A DNA stretch of 8,822 nt from Desulfobacula sp. (GTDB lineage: Bacteria > Desulfobacterota > Desulfobacteria > Desulfobacterales > Desulfobacteraceae): positions 1 through 8,822 of the forward strand of contig JAOZRF010000092.1 in NCBI GenBank assembly GCA_029940245.1. Reading direction: 5' to 3'. The position numbers and the translations under genes are program-made. Shown here in pieces: positions 1 to 6,514 of the stretch. Position 1 is the stretch's first letter. The number at the start of each line of letters is the position of its first letter. Under the pieces are notes generated by a model that made no database searches, was not told where the DNA came from, and was given only the letters and a program-made list of their open reading frames with translations.

Positions 1-501
1 TATGCCGGCACCTTCAGGGAAGACCTTTATTACCGGTTGAAAGTATTCCCCATTTACCTTCCACCCCTGAAAAAACGAAAAGAAGATATACCACTTTTGG
101 TCAATCATTTTATCAAAATAAACAATACAAAATCCAATGCCAATGTAAAGGGAATTTCAAAATTTGCATTAAAGGCCTTGATGGATTACACTTGGCCGGG
201 GAATATCAGGGAGTTGGGCAATGCTATCGATCATGCCTTTGTTCTATGTTCCGACCGGGAAATCTATATTTCGGATTTGCCTTTTGAAATTCGACCTCCC
301 TCTGTCATGGCTATATCCAATGACAACAGCCTCCAAGCACAATCTGAACACACCCAACACCAAAAATTGACCAAAGAAATCCTTCTCCATCATCTCCATG
401 AAAGCAACTGGAACAAGGCAGAAGTCGGACGACGTGTTGAACTGAGCCGGGCCTCCATATGGAAATATATGAAAAAATGGAATATCCCCCTTCAACCATG
501 A
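1..501 (+). CDS. Sigma-54-dependent transcriptional activator, C-terminal part (5' end outside window)
   Basis: Open from the first base of the window in frame 1; 166 codons remain before the TGA at 499-501, so the receiver or sensor domain and the ATP-binding Walker motifs lie upstream. The first codons read FREDLYYRL followed by LPPLKKRKEDIPLL, the conserved stretch in the second half of the AAA+ domain of NtrC/NifA-type enhancer-binding proteins. WPGNIREL (about 193-216) is the sensor II motif of the same domain. After a low-complexity, glutamine-rich linker (about 300-365), residues encoded by about 367-486 form a Fis-type helix-turn-helix (NWNKAEVGRRVELSRASIW), which should bind upstream activator sequences. 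Such proteins use ATP hydrolysis to open sigma-54 RNA polymerase complexes. The adjacent catabolic operon is an obvious candidate target, but I found no convincing -24/-12 promoter in front of it. The signal it senses cannot be told from this fragment. Confidence 0.95.
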   Translation, partial: YAGTFREDLYYRLKVFPIYLPPLKKRKEDIPLLVNHFIKINNTKSNANVKGISKFALKALMDYTWPGNIRELGNAIDHAFVLCSDREIYISDLPFEIRPPSVMAISNDNSLQAQSEHTQHQKLTKEILLHHLHESNWNKAEVGRRVELSRASIWKYMKKWNIPLQP

Positions 502-617
502 CGGATATAATCTGTTACATATGGACTTCCTCCCATATATTAATCTTTTTAAGACTGTGCAGAATAAAACGCAGATTTTGGGTTACGTTAAATTCATTAA
601 AAAATCGATTTGCAAAC

Positions 618-655
618 ATTTGGTAAAAATGCCGGCATTGGCAAATTTACCAAAT
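618..655. repeat. Nested inverted repeat / candidate operator or cruciform
   Basis: A perfect 10-base inverted repeat, ATTTGGTAAA (618-627) and TTTACCAAAT (646-655), encloses a second perfect 12-base palindrome, AATGCCGGCATT (628-639). Six bases (GGCAAA, 640-645) break the symmetry. Read outward from the centre of the inner palindrome, both half-sites contain GGCATT followed by TTTACCAAAT, the right one with the six-base insertion. No T tract follows, so it is not a standard terminator. It lies about 225-260 bases before the glcD start and about 100-135 bases before the promoter candidate's -35, a position typical of an upstream activator site. Binding by the sigma-54 activator encoded just upstream is an inference. 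Confidence 0.55.
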
Positions 656-752
656 ACCGATTTACGTGTGACCTTCAGGTTATCCCGTGGTTTAACCATT
701 GTAAAAAAATTTTCAGACTTTCCATCCAAATCAAACTTTAATTTAAAAAAAG

Positions 753-780
753 TTGACAAATAGTAAACTAATAATCTATT
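753..780 (+). promoter_or_regulatory. Candidate sigma-70-type promoter for the glcD-glcF-larA unit
   Basis: A perfect -35 hexamer TTGACA (753-758) is followed after 16 bases by TCTATT (775-780), a 4-of-6 match to the -10 consensus. Transcription would start near 787 and give a leader of roughly 90 bases before the ATG at 880. The region is AT-rich, so chance matches are likely. The perfect -35 and suitable distance are the only support. Confidence 0.35.
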
Positions 781-879
781 GAAATCATATAAAAAATTTT
801 GGCCTGATTATTAACAACAAAACACATTGGAATTAATTTAAAGCTGTTCCGTATCTATATATTTTAAGGAAACCTTTGT

Positions 880-2253
880 ATGCTGGATATCCAAATAAAA
901 AACCAATTCATTAACATCCTGGGAAAAGACCGGTATCTTGACCGGATCGAAGAGCTGGCCTGTTATGCCTATGATGCCTTTGTCGTAGAGGCCCTGCCCG
1001 ATGCAGTGCTTTTTCCGGAAACAACGGCTGAAGTATCAGAGCTGTTGAAAATCGCTTCAAGATATAAAATACCCGTCACAGGCCGTGGTGCCGGCACAAG
1101 TCTGTGCGGTGCGTCTATTCCCATAAGACAGGGGGTTGTCCTTTGTTTTTCAAAAATGGACAAAATCATAGAAGTGAATACCCGTGACCGATATATTATT
1201 GTGCAGCCCGGGGTTGTCAATGCCGATATCCAGAAAGCGCTTTTGCCCTTTAGATTTTTTTATCCGCCTGACCCTGCCTCCATGAATACCTCCACCATTG
1301 GAGGAAATATTGCCATGAATGCAGGCGGCCCCAGGTGTTTGAAATACGGTGTTACCGTGGATTATGTACTGGGGATGGAAGTGGTTCTGGCATCGGGTGA
1401 CATTGTCCGATTCGGCAGTAGAAATGTCAAAGATGTCACGGGCTACAGACTGTCTTCTCTTTTCTGCGGATCAGAGGGAACAATGGGAATTACCACGGAG
1501 GCGATCTTAAAGGTTGTGCCGCTGCCCGAGGCAACACGAACCCTGATGGTGACCTTTGATAATCTTGATAACACGGCAAAATCCGTCACGGATATTATTG
1601 GCTCAGGTATCATACCCGTTGCAATGGAACTCATGGACAAGTTGACCTTAAATGCCATTGAAGATTCGGCAAACCTGGGACTGGACAGGAATGCCCAGGG
1701 ATCACTGCTCATTGAAATTGACGGGGTCAAAGAAGCCTGTGAAAAAGAGATGAACAAGGTCATTGAAAAAGTCCGGCAAAATGGCGCCATTCATATCCAG
1801 GAAGCCAGATCAGACATTGAAAGGGAAAACCTCTGGACAGCAAGGCGGTCTGCCTACGGTGTGTTTGCCAAGCTTGCGCCTGATATTGTTACTGAAGATG
1901 TGACCGTTCCGGTAAGCCAGGTACCTTTAATGATCCGTCAAATTATAGAGATTACAGACAAATATGGCCTGAAAGTCGGCGTTCTGGCCCATGCAGGAGA
2001 TGGTAACATGCATCCCATGATTCCTGCCGACAAGGAAGATAAAGCTGAATGGGAAAAAGTGAAAAGCGCATTTTCTGAAATTTTTCAGGCCGCGGCCGAG
2101 CTTGGGGGTACACTGTCCGGAGAACATGGGATCGGGCTTGCCAAAGCGCAATTTCTTCCCCTTGTGATGAATAAGGATTCCATTGATTTCATGAAAAAAA
2201 TTAAACGGGTCATTGATCCTGATTTGATTCTTAATCCCGGGAAATTTGTATGA
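880..2253 (+). CDS. glcD: FAD-linked 2-hydroxy-acid dehydrogenase, GlcD / D-lactate dehydrogenase family
   Basis: A 457-residue flavoprotein of the usual family length (about 460). It oxidises a 2-hydroxy acid (D-lactate or glycolate type) to the 2-oxo acid in the cytoplasm or at the inner membrane face. The FAD-binding domain (PCMH/FAD_binding_4, about residues 38-215) shows GRGAGTSLCGASIP (68-81), PPDP (129-132), IGGNIAMNAGGPRCLKYG (140-157) and FCGSEGTMGI (195-204). The C-terminal FAD-oxidase domain has HAGDGNMHP (371-379), GEHGIG (414-419) and the closing NPGK (452-455). The ATG at 880 is preceded by TAAGGA at a good distance, and no upstream in-frame start looks better. It overlaps glcF by ATGA, indicating translational coupling. 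A separate GlcE subunit is absent, so a two-subunit GlcD/GlcF enzyme is implied. The family is clear. Substrate and stereochemistry are inferred; D-lactate fits best with the racemase downstream. Confidence 0.93.
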   Translation: MLDIQIKNQFINILGKDRYLDRIEELACYAYDAFVVEALPDAVLFPETTAEVSELLKIASRYKIPVTGRGAGTSLCGASIPIRQGVVLCFSKMDKIIEVNTRDRYIIVQPGVVNADIQKALLPFRFFYPPDPASMNTSTIGGNIAMNAGGPRCLKYGVTVDYVLGMEVVLASGDIVRFGSRNVKDVTGYRLSSLFCGSEGTMGITTEAILKVVPLPEATRTLMVTFDNLDNTAKSVTDIIGSGIIPVAMELMDKLTLNAIEDSANLGLDRNAQGSLLIEIDGVKEACEKEMNKVIEKVRQNGAIHIQEARSDIERENLWTARRSAYGVFAKLAPDIVTEDVTVPVSQVPLMIRQIIEITDKYGLKVGVLAHAGDGNMHPMIPADKEDKAEWEKVKSAFSEIFQAAAELGGTLSGEHGIGLAKAQFLPLVMNKDSIDFMKKIKRVIDPDLILNPGKFV

Positions 2254-3485
2254 TACCAAAACCACTCCAAAACTGCGGTAAATGCGGACTATGCCTGAAT
2301 GTCTGCCCCGTATATAAAATATTAAAACAAGAGCAGACATCTCCCAGGGGAAAACTTCAGCTGATCAAGGCCTATGATCATAATACCCTTGCATCTTCGG
2401 ACCTGTTAAAAGATATCGTATCAAAGTGCCTGATGTGCGGATCATGTACTGCCAGCTGCCCTTCCGGGATTGATCACTATTCGGAATTCATGGAAATGAG
2501 AAAAAAAATGGCAGACGTCCAGGGAGAGACTTTGGCCATAAAAAGCCTGATTTATCTTCTGGGCCGGGAATACCGGTTAAAATTCGGTTCCGGCCTTGCC
2601 AGAACCGGGCAGAAATTTGTGCCTGACAAAGTTGCCAAAACGATTAAACTTGGTAACATTCCTTTAAAAAATTTTCCAAAATTAAATTCAACTCCATTTC
2701 GAAACGCCAACGATGAAATTATCCTTCCCTATAAAAAACAGATTGGAACGGTTCTTTACTTTACCGGGTGTGCCACCAATTATTTATATGAGGATACTGG
2801 ATTTGCCTTTATTGAAATTTTAAAACATATTGGATATAAGATTATTATTCCAAAAGACCAGACCTGCTGTTCTATTCCCTTATTGTTTCATGGTGCGTCT
2901 GACAAGGCTTTAAAAAATATCATCACCAATATCAATGCCTTAACAAACAATGAAGCAGATGCCATTGTTGTGGACTGTTCCACCTGCGGAGAAGCATTGA
3001 AAAATGAATACCCCAGGATCATGGAAAACCAGGAACAGGGCAGCGTGGAAGCCATAAAAATTGCCTCAAAGGTCATTGATTCTCTCTCCTTTATTGATCA
3101 ACATTTTGACCTGCTTGAATTTGATCCCAATGTCACAGACAAAATATCTGTTACCTATCATGCCCCCTGCCACACCAGAAATAGTTTTGGATCAAACACA
3201 CTTGCTGAAAAACTATTATCAAAACTGGCCTTTGTAAATTACAAACAAGCTTCTGATGTAAATGAATGCTGCGGTGGCGGCGGCACTTTTTTTTATGAAT
3301 ATCCCGAGGTTTCTAAAAAAATGGTTGACAAAAAAATCAAAAATGCAAAAGCGGTTCAGGCATCATTATGGATCACTGATTGTCCCGTCTGTAGAATGAA
3401 CCTTTCCGGCAACCTGGACCTAGATGACAAACTCAAGGTTATCCACCCTTTAACCCTTATTCATTCGGCATTGAAACAAATATGA
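2250..3485 (+). CDS. glcF: (Fe-S)-binding oxidoreductase subunit, GlcF / CCG-domain (HdrD-like) family
   Basis: A 411-residue electron-transfer partner of the preceding flavoprotein. The N-terminal ferredoxin-like part carries two complete [4Fe-4S] motifs: C9-x2-C12-x2-C15-x3-C19P and C60-x2-C63-x2-C66-x3-C70P. Two cysteine-rich CCG domains follow. The first has C174, C206-C207 and C243-x2-C246; the second has C307, C340-C341 (ECCGGGG) and C378-x2-C381. These match the GlcF/HdrD pattern, in which CCG domains bind a further cluster or act in thiol/quinone chemistry. No transmembrane segment is evident, so membrane association would be peripheral. The start overlaps the glcD stop by ATGA, with a weak GGGAA ribosome site at 2239-2243. 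The end overlaps the larA start in the same way. Electrons probably go to menaquinone or an Hdr/Etf-type carrier; the window does not show which. Confidence 0.92.
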   Translation: MIPKPLQNCGKCGLCLNVCPVYKILKQEQTSPRGKLQLIKAYDHNTLASSDLLKDIVSKCLMCGSCTASCPSGIDHYSEFMEMRKKMADVQGETLAIKSLIYLLGREYRLKFGSGLARTGQKFVPDKVAKTIKLGNIPLKNFPKLNSTPFRNANDEIILPYKKQIGTVLYFTGCATNYLYEDTGFAFIEILKHIGYKIIIPKDQTCCSIPLLFHGASDKALKNIITNINALTNNEADAIVVDCSTCGEALKNEYPRIMENQEQGSVEAIKIASKVIDSLSFIDQHFDLLEFDPNVTDKISVTYHAPCHTRNSFGSNTLAEKLLSKLAFVNYKQASDVNECCGGGGTFFYEYPEVSKKMVDKKIKNAKAVQASLWITDCPVCRMNLSGNLDLDDKLKVIHPLTLIHSALKQI

Positions 3486-4744
3486 AAATTAAATTGGAAA
3501 AAGGCCTGACCTGTCTTGATATTGATATCCCTGATAATAAGGTAATTGACATCATTATTGGAAAAGAGGTTCCTGTAAAAAGCCATGACCAGATCAAATA
3601 CATTATTTCAAAGGGGATAAAAACCCATACCCCACAAGGAATCCTTCACAAGAAAATCGCTGTTATAATACCGGATAATACACGGCTGTGGGCCAGGGGG
3701 GATATTTTTGTGCCTAAAATTGTAAAAACCCTTTTAGACCTGGGTGTTTCAACAAATAATATTAAGATCATCATTGCCATTGGGACCCATGATGACATGG
3801 ATAAGGACCAGTTCTCCCAGCTTGCCGGGACCTTTTGCGCTCAAAATATTGAAATACTCAATTCTGCCAATAAGAATCAAGACCGTCTTGTTTATATCGG
3901 TGAAACCTATAAAAAAACCCGGGTTTATATCACAAAAGAAGCCGTTGAAGCAGACCATATTATTATCTTCGGCGGTATCCTCCACCATATGCTGGCCGGG
4001 TTCGGCGGTGGCCGAAAATATATATTTCCCGGCATTGCAGGGTATGACGCTATCCAGCAGAATCACTCTCTTGCCATGAAAAAAGATGGCTCAGCCCACC
4101 CCATGGTGAGACAGGCAAAGCTCTGGGGAAATCCAATTAATGAAGACCTGAATGAAGCCGCAGACCTTTTTTTAACGAATAAAACCTGCACCTATATTGC
4201 CATTGCCGCAAATGGAACTGGTGATATTTTTCATGCCGCGGTCGGCCCTTTGCACACAACCTTTATGGATGGCTGTAAAAAACTTGACCAGGCCTGTTGC
4301 ATCCATGTCCCTAAAAAAGGAGATTTTGCCCTGATTTCTGCCGGGGGACACAGAACAGACGGACAATTGTATCAATCCACCAAAGCCCTTTTCAATGCTG
4401 CCGATATTGTCAAAAAACAAGGGAAGATTCTATTTGTTGCCGGGTGTTCCCAGGGTGTGGGAAATGAGACCTTTGCATCTGTTTTAAAAAACTTTAGAAA
4501 TGAACCTGAAACACTTGGCATAAAACTGGCTGAAAACTTCAACATGCCTTTGTATGTCGCATTCAGGGTGATGAATATCCTTAAACGCTTTGATGTAACC
4601 CTTATTTCAGATTTATCAAAATCTGAGACTCAATCATTGGGATTTAAACATACTGACTCTATTAAAAATTACATTGAATGCCTGAACGGCAAAGGGTATA
4701 TTATTCCCTATGCTGAAAATATCCTGCCCGTTGCAGAGGCTTAA
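3482..4744 (+). CDS. larA: LarA-family nickel-dependent 2-hydroxy-acid racemase
   Basis: A 420-residue protein close to the length of characterised lactate racemase LarA (about 424). It would interconvert stereoisomers of a 2-hydroxy acid through a nickel-pincer (NPN) cofactor bound to lysine. Residues equivalent to the known catalytic set appear in order and at matching spacing: D65 and R68 (DNTR), H103 (IGTHDDM), H169 (ILHHMLAGFGGGRK), K179 (cofactor attachment) and H195 (QQNHS, nickel ligand). R68 is followed by Leu-Trp-Ala-Arg-Gly-Asp rather than the common Pro-Thr-Pro type sequence, so the substrate may differ from lactate. The ATGA overlap with glcF argues that racemase and oxidase are made together, letting both enantiomers enter one D-type dehydrogenase. 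The cofactor-making genes larB, larC and larE are not in the window and must lie elsewhere. Family assignment is strong, substrate uncertain. Confidence 0.9.
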   Translation: MKIKLEKGLTCLDIDIPDNKVIDIIIGKEVPVKSHDQIKYIISKGIKTHTPQGILHKKIAVIIPDNTRLWARGDIFVPKIVKTLLDLGVSTNNIKIIIAIGTHDDMDKDQFSQLAGTFCAQNIEILNSANKNQDRLVYIGETYKKTRVYITKEAVEADHIIIFGGILHHMLAGFGGGRKYIFPGIAGYDAIQQNHSLAMKKDGSAHPMVRQAKLWGNPINEDLNEAADLFLTNKTCTYIAIAANGTGDIFHAAVGPLHTTFMDGCKKLDQACCIHVPKKGDFALISAGGHRTDGQLYQSTKALFNAADIVKKQGKILFVAGCSQGVGNETFASVLKNFRNEPETLGIKLAENFNMPLYVAFRVMNILKRFDVTLISDLSKSETQSLGFKHTDSIKNYIECLNGKGYIIPYAENILPVAEA

Positions 4745-4764
4745 TCATCAAAGACTTTAAAAGG

Positions 4765-4783
4765 TATTATTGAGATATTATTG
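4765..4783. repeat. Short direct repeat with 11-base period upstream of dctP
   Basis: TATTATTG occurs at 4765-4772 and again at 4776-4783, one helical turn apart. It overlaps the -35 of the promoter candidate at 4770-4799, where a regulator reading the same DNA face twice could act. The sequence is low in complexity, so chance is quite possible. Confidence 0.3.
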
Positions 4784-4799
4784 GGGATGAATTTAAAAT
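4770..4799 (+). promoter_or_regulatory. Candidate sigma-70-type promoter for the TRAP transporter genes
   Basis: TTGAGA (4770-4775, 5 of 6) and TAAAAT (4794-4799, 5 of 6) are separated by 18 bases and lie between larA and dctP, with a predicted start near 4806 and a leader of about 48 bases. It could allow transporter expression separate from the oxidase genes. Support is by consensus matching only. Confidence 0.38.
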
Positions 4800-4807
4800 C
4801 GGTCCCC
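4783..4807 (+). other. Small hairpin between larA and dctP
   Basis: GGGGAT (4783-4788) can pair with GTCCCC (4802-4807), the last pair being a G-T wobble, around a 13-base AT-rich loop. No T run follows, so it is unlikely to be a complete terminator. It may be a processing or stabilising stem between operon segments, or fortuitous. It overlaps the -10 candidate. Confidence 0.3.
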
Positions 4808-4841
4808 ATACAAAAAGGCCCATTTAATTCATATAAATCTT

Positions 4842-4850
4842 AAAGGAGGT
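4842..4850 (+). promoter_or_regulatory. Strong Shine-Dalgarno of dctP
   Basis: AAAGGAGGT, an essentially full anti-16S complement, sits four bases (counted after GGAGG) before the ATG at 4854 and fixes that start. The other complete genes in the window have much weaker sites. The second binding-protein gene at 8573 has the same one at the same spacing. Confidence 0.85.
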
Positions 4851-4853
4851 ATC

Positions 4854-5939
4854 ATGGAAAGAAGGACGTTTTTAAAAAAAGCAGGTATCACAACGGCAAC
4901 AGCCGCTGCAACGGCGTTAACCATTGGCGCACCGGCAGTTATTGCATCGCCTAAAATTAAGTGGACTGCTACTTCATTCTGGAATCCAAAAGTGCGAATC
5001 ATGTTCGACATGGTAAAGGAATTTTGCCAGAATGTAAAAGAAATGACGGATGGCCGGTTTGAAATCAAACTCTATGGCGGTGGCGAACTTGTCCCCCCCC
5101 CGGGTGCCTTTGATGCCGTATCCAAGGGAACCGTCCAGATGGGTACGGGCTCTCCCTACTTCTGGGCAGGCAAATCCACGGCATTTAACTGGTTTGGCTC
5201 CATCCCCTTTGGAATGAATGCCCAGTCAGTCAACGCCTGGTTCTATGCAGGCAATGGCCAGACCCTGATGAATGAATTGTATGATAGGTTTGATCTTGTC
5301 CCCCGGATTATCGGAAATTCAGGTATGCAGATGGGCGGATGGTACCGGAAAAAAATCAATTCCCTGGAAGATTTTAAGGGTTTGAAAATGCGTATCGGAA
5401 GTATTGCAGGAAAAGTTCTTTCCAAGGTGGGGGTCACCACCGTGTTTGTACCGCCGGGTGAAATCTTCCCGGCCCTGGAAAGAGGCGTGGTAGACGCGGC
5501 TGAATTTGTAGGCCCAGTCCATGATATATTGCTTGGGCTTTATAAGGTTGCCAAATATTACTACACTCCGGGATGGCATGAGCAGGGCCCGACGCTGGAT
5601 ATCTTCTTCAACAAAAAAGCATACAATGATCTGCCAAAACACTTCCAGAGAATCCTTGATATTGCAGCGGCTGATATTAATATCAGAACCCTGGCTGCAT
5701 TTGATGCACAAAGCGGTGCAGCCCTGGATATTCTGGTAAAGGAGCATCATGTGGATGTAGAGGTATATCCTGAAGATGTACTGAAAAAATTAAAAATTAT
5801 ATCCAAAGAAGTCATTGACGAAGAAGCCCGGAAAGACCCCTTTGCCTTGAAAGTGCATAAAGATTATAAGGCCTTCCAGGCGCAAACAGCCGTCTGGGGA
5901 AAGATGTCAGAAAAAGTATACTGGAATACAATGGCTTAA
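4854..5939 (+). CDS. dctP: TRAP transporter solute-binding protein, DctP family, Tat-exported
   Basis: A 361-residue periplasmic receptor that captures a carboxylate and delivers it to the DctQM membrane complex. The N-terminus MERRTFLKKAG is a twin-arginine motif followed by an alanine/threonine-rich hydrophobic stretch ending near APAVIAS (residues 26-32), so export is probably by Tat in folded form. Family hallmarks include YGGGELVPP (74-82), the carboxylate-contacting arginine region GLKMRIG (R180), the VDAAEFVGP segment (213-221) and GWHEQG (240-245) before a NKKAYNDLP-type stretch. These features recall the TakP / calcium-lactate-binding branch that takes 2-oxo or 2-hydroxy monocarboxylates, which suits the oxidase and racemase genes upstream. 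A run of nine C bases lies inside the gene (5093-5101). Family assignment is secure; ligand is inferred. Confidence 0.93.
   Translation: MERRTFLKKAGITTATAAATALTIGAPAVIASPKIKWTATSFWNPKVRIMFDMVKEFCQNVKEMTDGRFEIKLYGGGELVPPPGAFDAVSKGTVQMGTGSPYFWAGKSTAFNWFGSIPFGMNAQSVNAWFYAGNGQTLMNELYDRFDLVPRIIGNSGMQMGGWYRKKINSLEDFKGLKMRIGSIAGKVLSKVGVTTVFVPPGEIFPALERGVVDAAEFVGPVHDILLGLYKVAKYYYTPGWHEQGPTLDIFFNKKAYNDLPKHFQRILDIAAADINIRTLAAFDAQSGAALDILVKEHHVDVEVYPEDVLKKLKIISKEVIDEEARKDPFALKVHKDYKAFQAQTAVWGKMSEKVYWNTMA
5093..5101 (+). repeat. Homopolymeric C9 tract inside dctP
   Basis: Nine consecutive C bases encode part of the V-P-P-P-G segment near residues 80-84 of the binding protein. Tracts this long are prone to slipped-strand mispairing; a one-base change would frameshift the receptor early. 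The reading frame is intact here. Confidence 0.8.
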
Positions 5940-5943
5940 ATCC

Positions 5944-6474
5944 ATGGAAACCGTTAAAAAAGCAGTTCTTTTCTGTGATAAAATCAATGACTGGATTGGC
6001 AGTGTTATTGTTACATCTGCGGTTTTTATCTTCATTCTGGTCATCTTCAGTAATGTGATTTTACGCTATGCGTTTAATACCAGTTTTGTGTTTATGGCTG
6101 AACTGGAATGGCATGTGTTTGCGTTTATTTTTCTGATGGGTGCAGGTTATACACTGCTGCATGAGGGGCATGTCCGGGTGGATATTTTTTATTCACTGAT
6201 GGATAGAAAAAAACAGGCACTAATTAATTTTTTTGGAGTCTTGTTTTTATTGATTCCCTCCTGCTATGTCGTCCTGACCACAACCATTCCATGGGTTATT
6301 GTTGCATATAAAATCGGAGAAGTGTCCATTGACCCCGGCGGCATTCCCGCAAGGTTCCTATTAAAGGCAACATTACCCGCGGGCTATTTTTTAATGCTGT
6401 TTCAAGGAATCCTGCTTTGCATAAAAAGTGCCTTTATTATTTTAGGAAAACCCCTGGAAGATGAACTGGGATAA
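5944..6474 (+). CDS. dctQ: TRAP transporter small permease subunit, DctQ family
   Basis: A 176-residue integral membrane protein with the usual four transmembrane segments, at about residues 18-40, 51-73, 92-114 and 147-167. The second helix shows the DctQ signature ELEWHVFAFIFLMGAGYTL and continues into HEGHVRVDIFY (73-83). A DPGGIPARF segment (130-138) precedes the last helix, as in TakQ-like subunits. It pairs with DctM in the sodium-driven importer and helps dock DctP. Only four bases separate it from the dctP stop and no clear ribosome site is visible, so translation is probably coupled. Confidence 0.9.
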   Translation: METVKKAVLFCDKINDWIGSVIVTSAVFIFILVIFSNVILRYAFNTSFVFMAELEWHVFAFIFLMGAGYTLLHEGHVRVDIFYSLMDRKKQALINFFGVLFLLIPSCYVVLTTTIPWVIVAYKIGEVSIDPGGIPARFLLKATLPAGYFLMLFQGILLCIKSAFIILGKPLEDELG

Positions 6475-6514
6475 AAAATGTTGATCATGATTGATTCACA
6501 GACTGGAAGATTAA

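Larger units (their letters stand above)
502..879. other. AT-rich intergenic regulatory region upstream of glcD
   Basis: A 378-base stretch without a credible gene, clearly more AT-rich than its flanks. It contains a weak stem (519-524 with 533-538) followed by a short T run near 546-550, at most a feeble terminator for the activator gene. It also holds the nested inverted repeat at 618-655, a sigma-70-like promoter candidate at 753-780, and a purine-rich ribosome binding site (TAAGGA, 865-870) nine bases before the glcD ATG. An 80-codon open frame at 521-763 has no ribosome binding site and runs through the palindrome, so I regard it as chance. Scanning for GG-N10-GC gave no good sigma-54 site; the nearest, TGG-N10-GT around 688-702, lacks the expected C. 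Confidence 0.7.

Noticed and set aside
519..550. Possible rho-independent terminator after the activator gene
   Set aside because: The stem is only six pairs with two G-C pairs, and the T run is short and separated from it.
688..702. Sigma-54-like TGG-N10-GT element
   Set aside because: The nearly invariant GC of the -12 element is GT and the -24 element matches only TGG.
521..763. 80-codon open frame between the activator gene and glcD
   Set aside because: No ribosome binding site, no recognisable domain, Lys-rich translation typical of AT-rich DNA, and it runs through the palindrome and into the promoter candidate.
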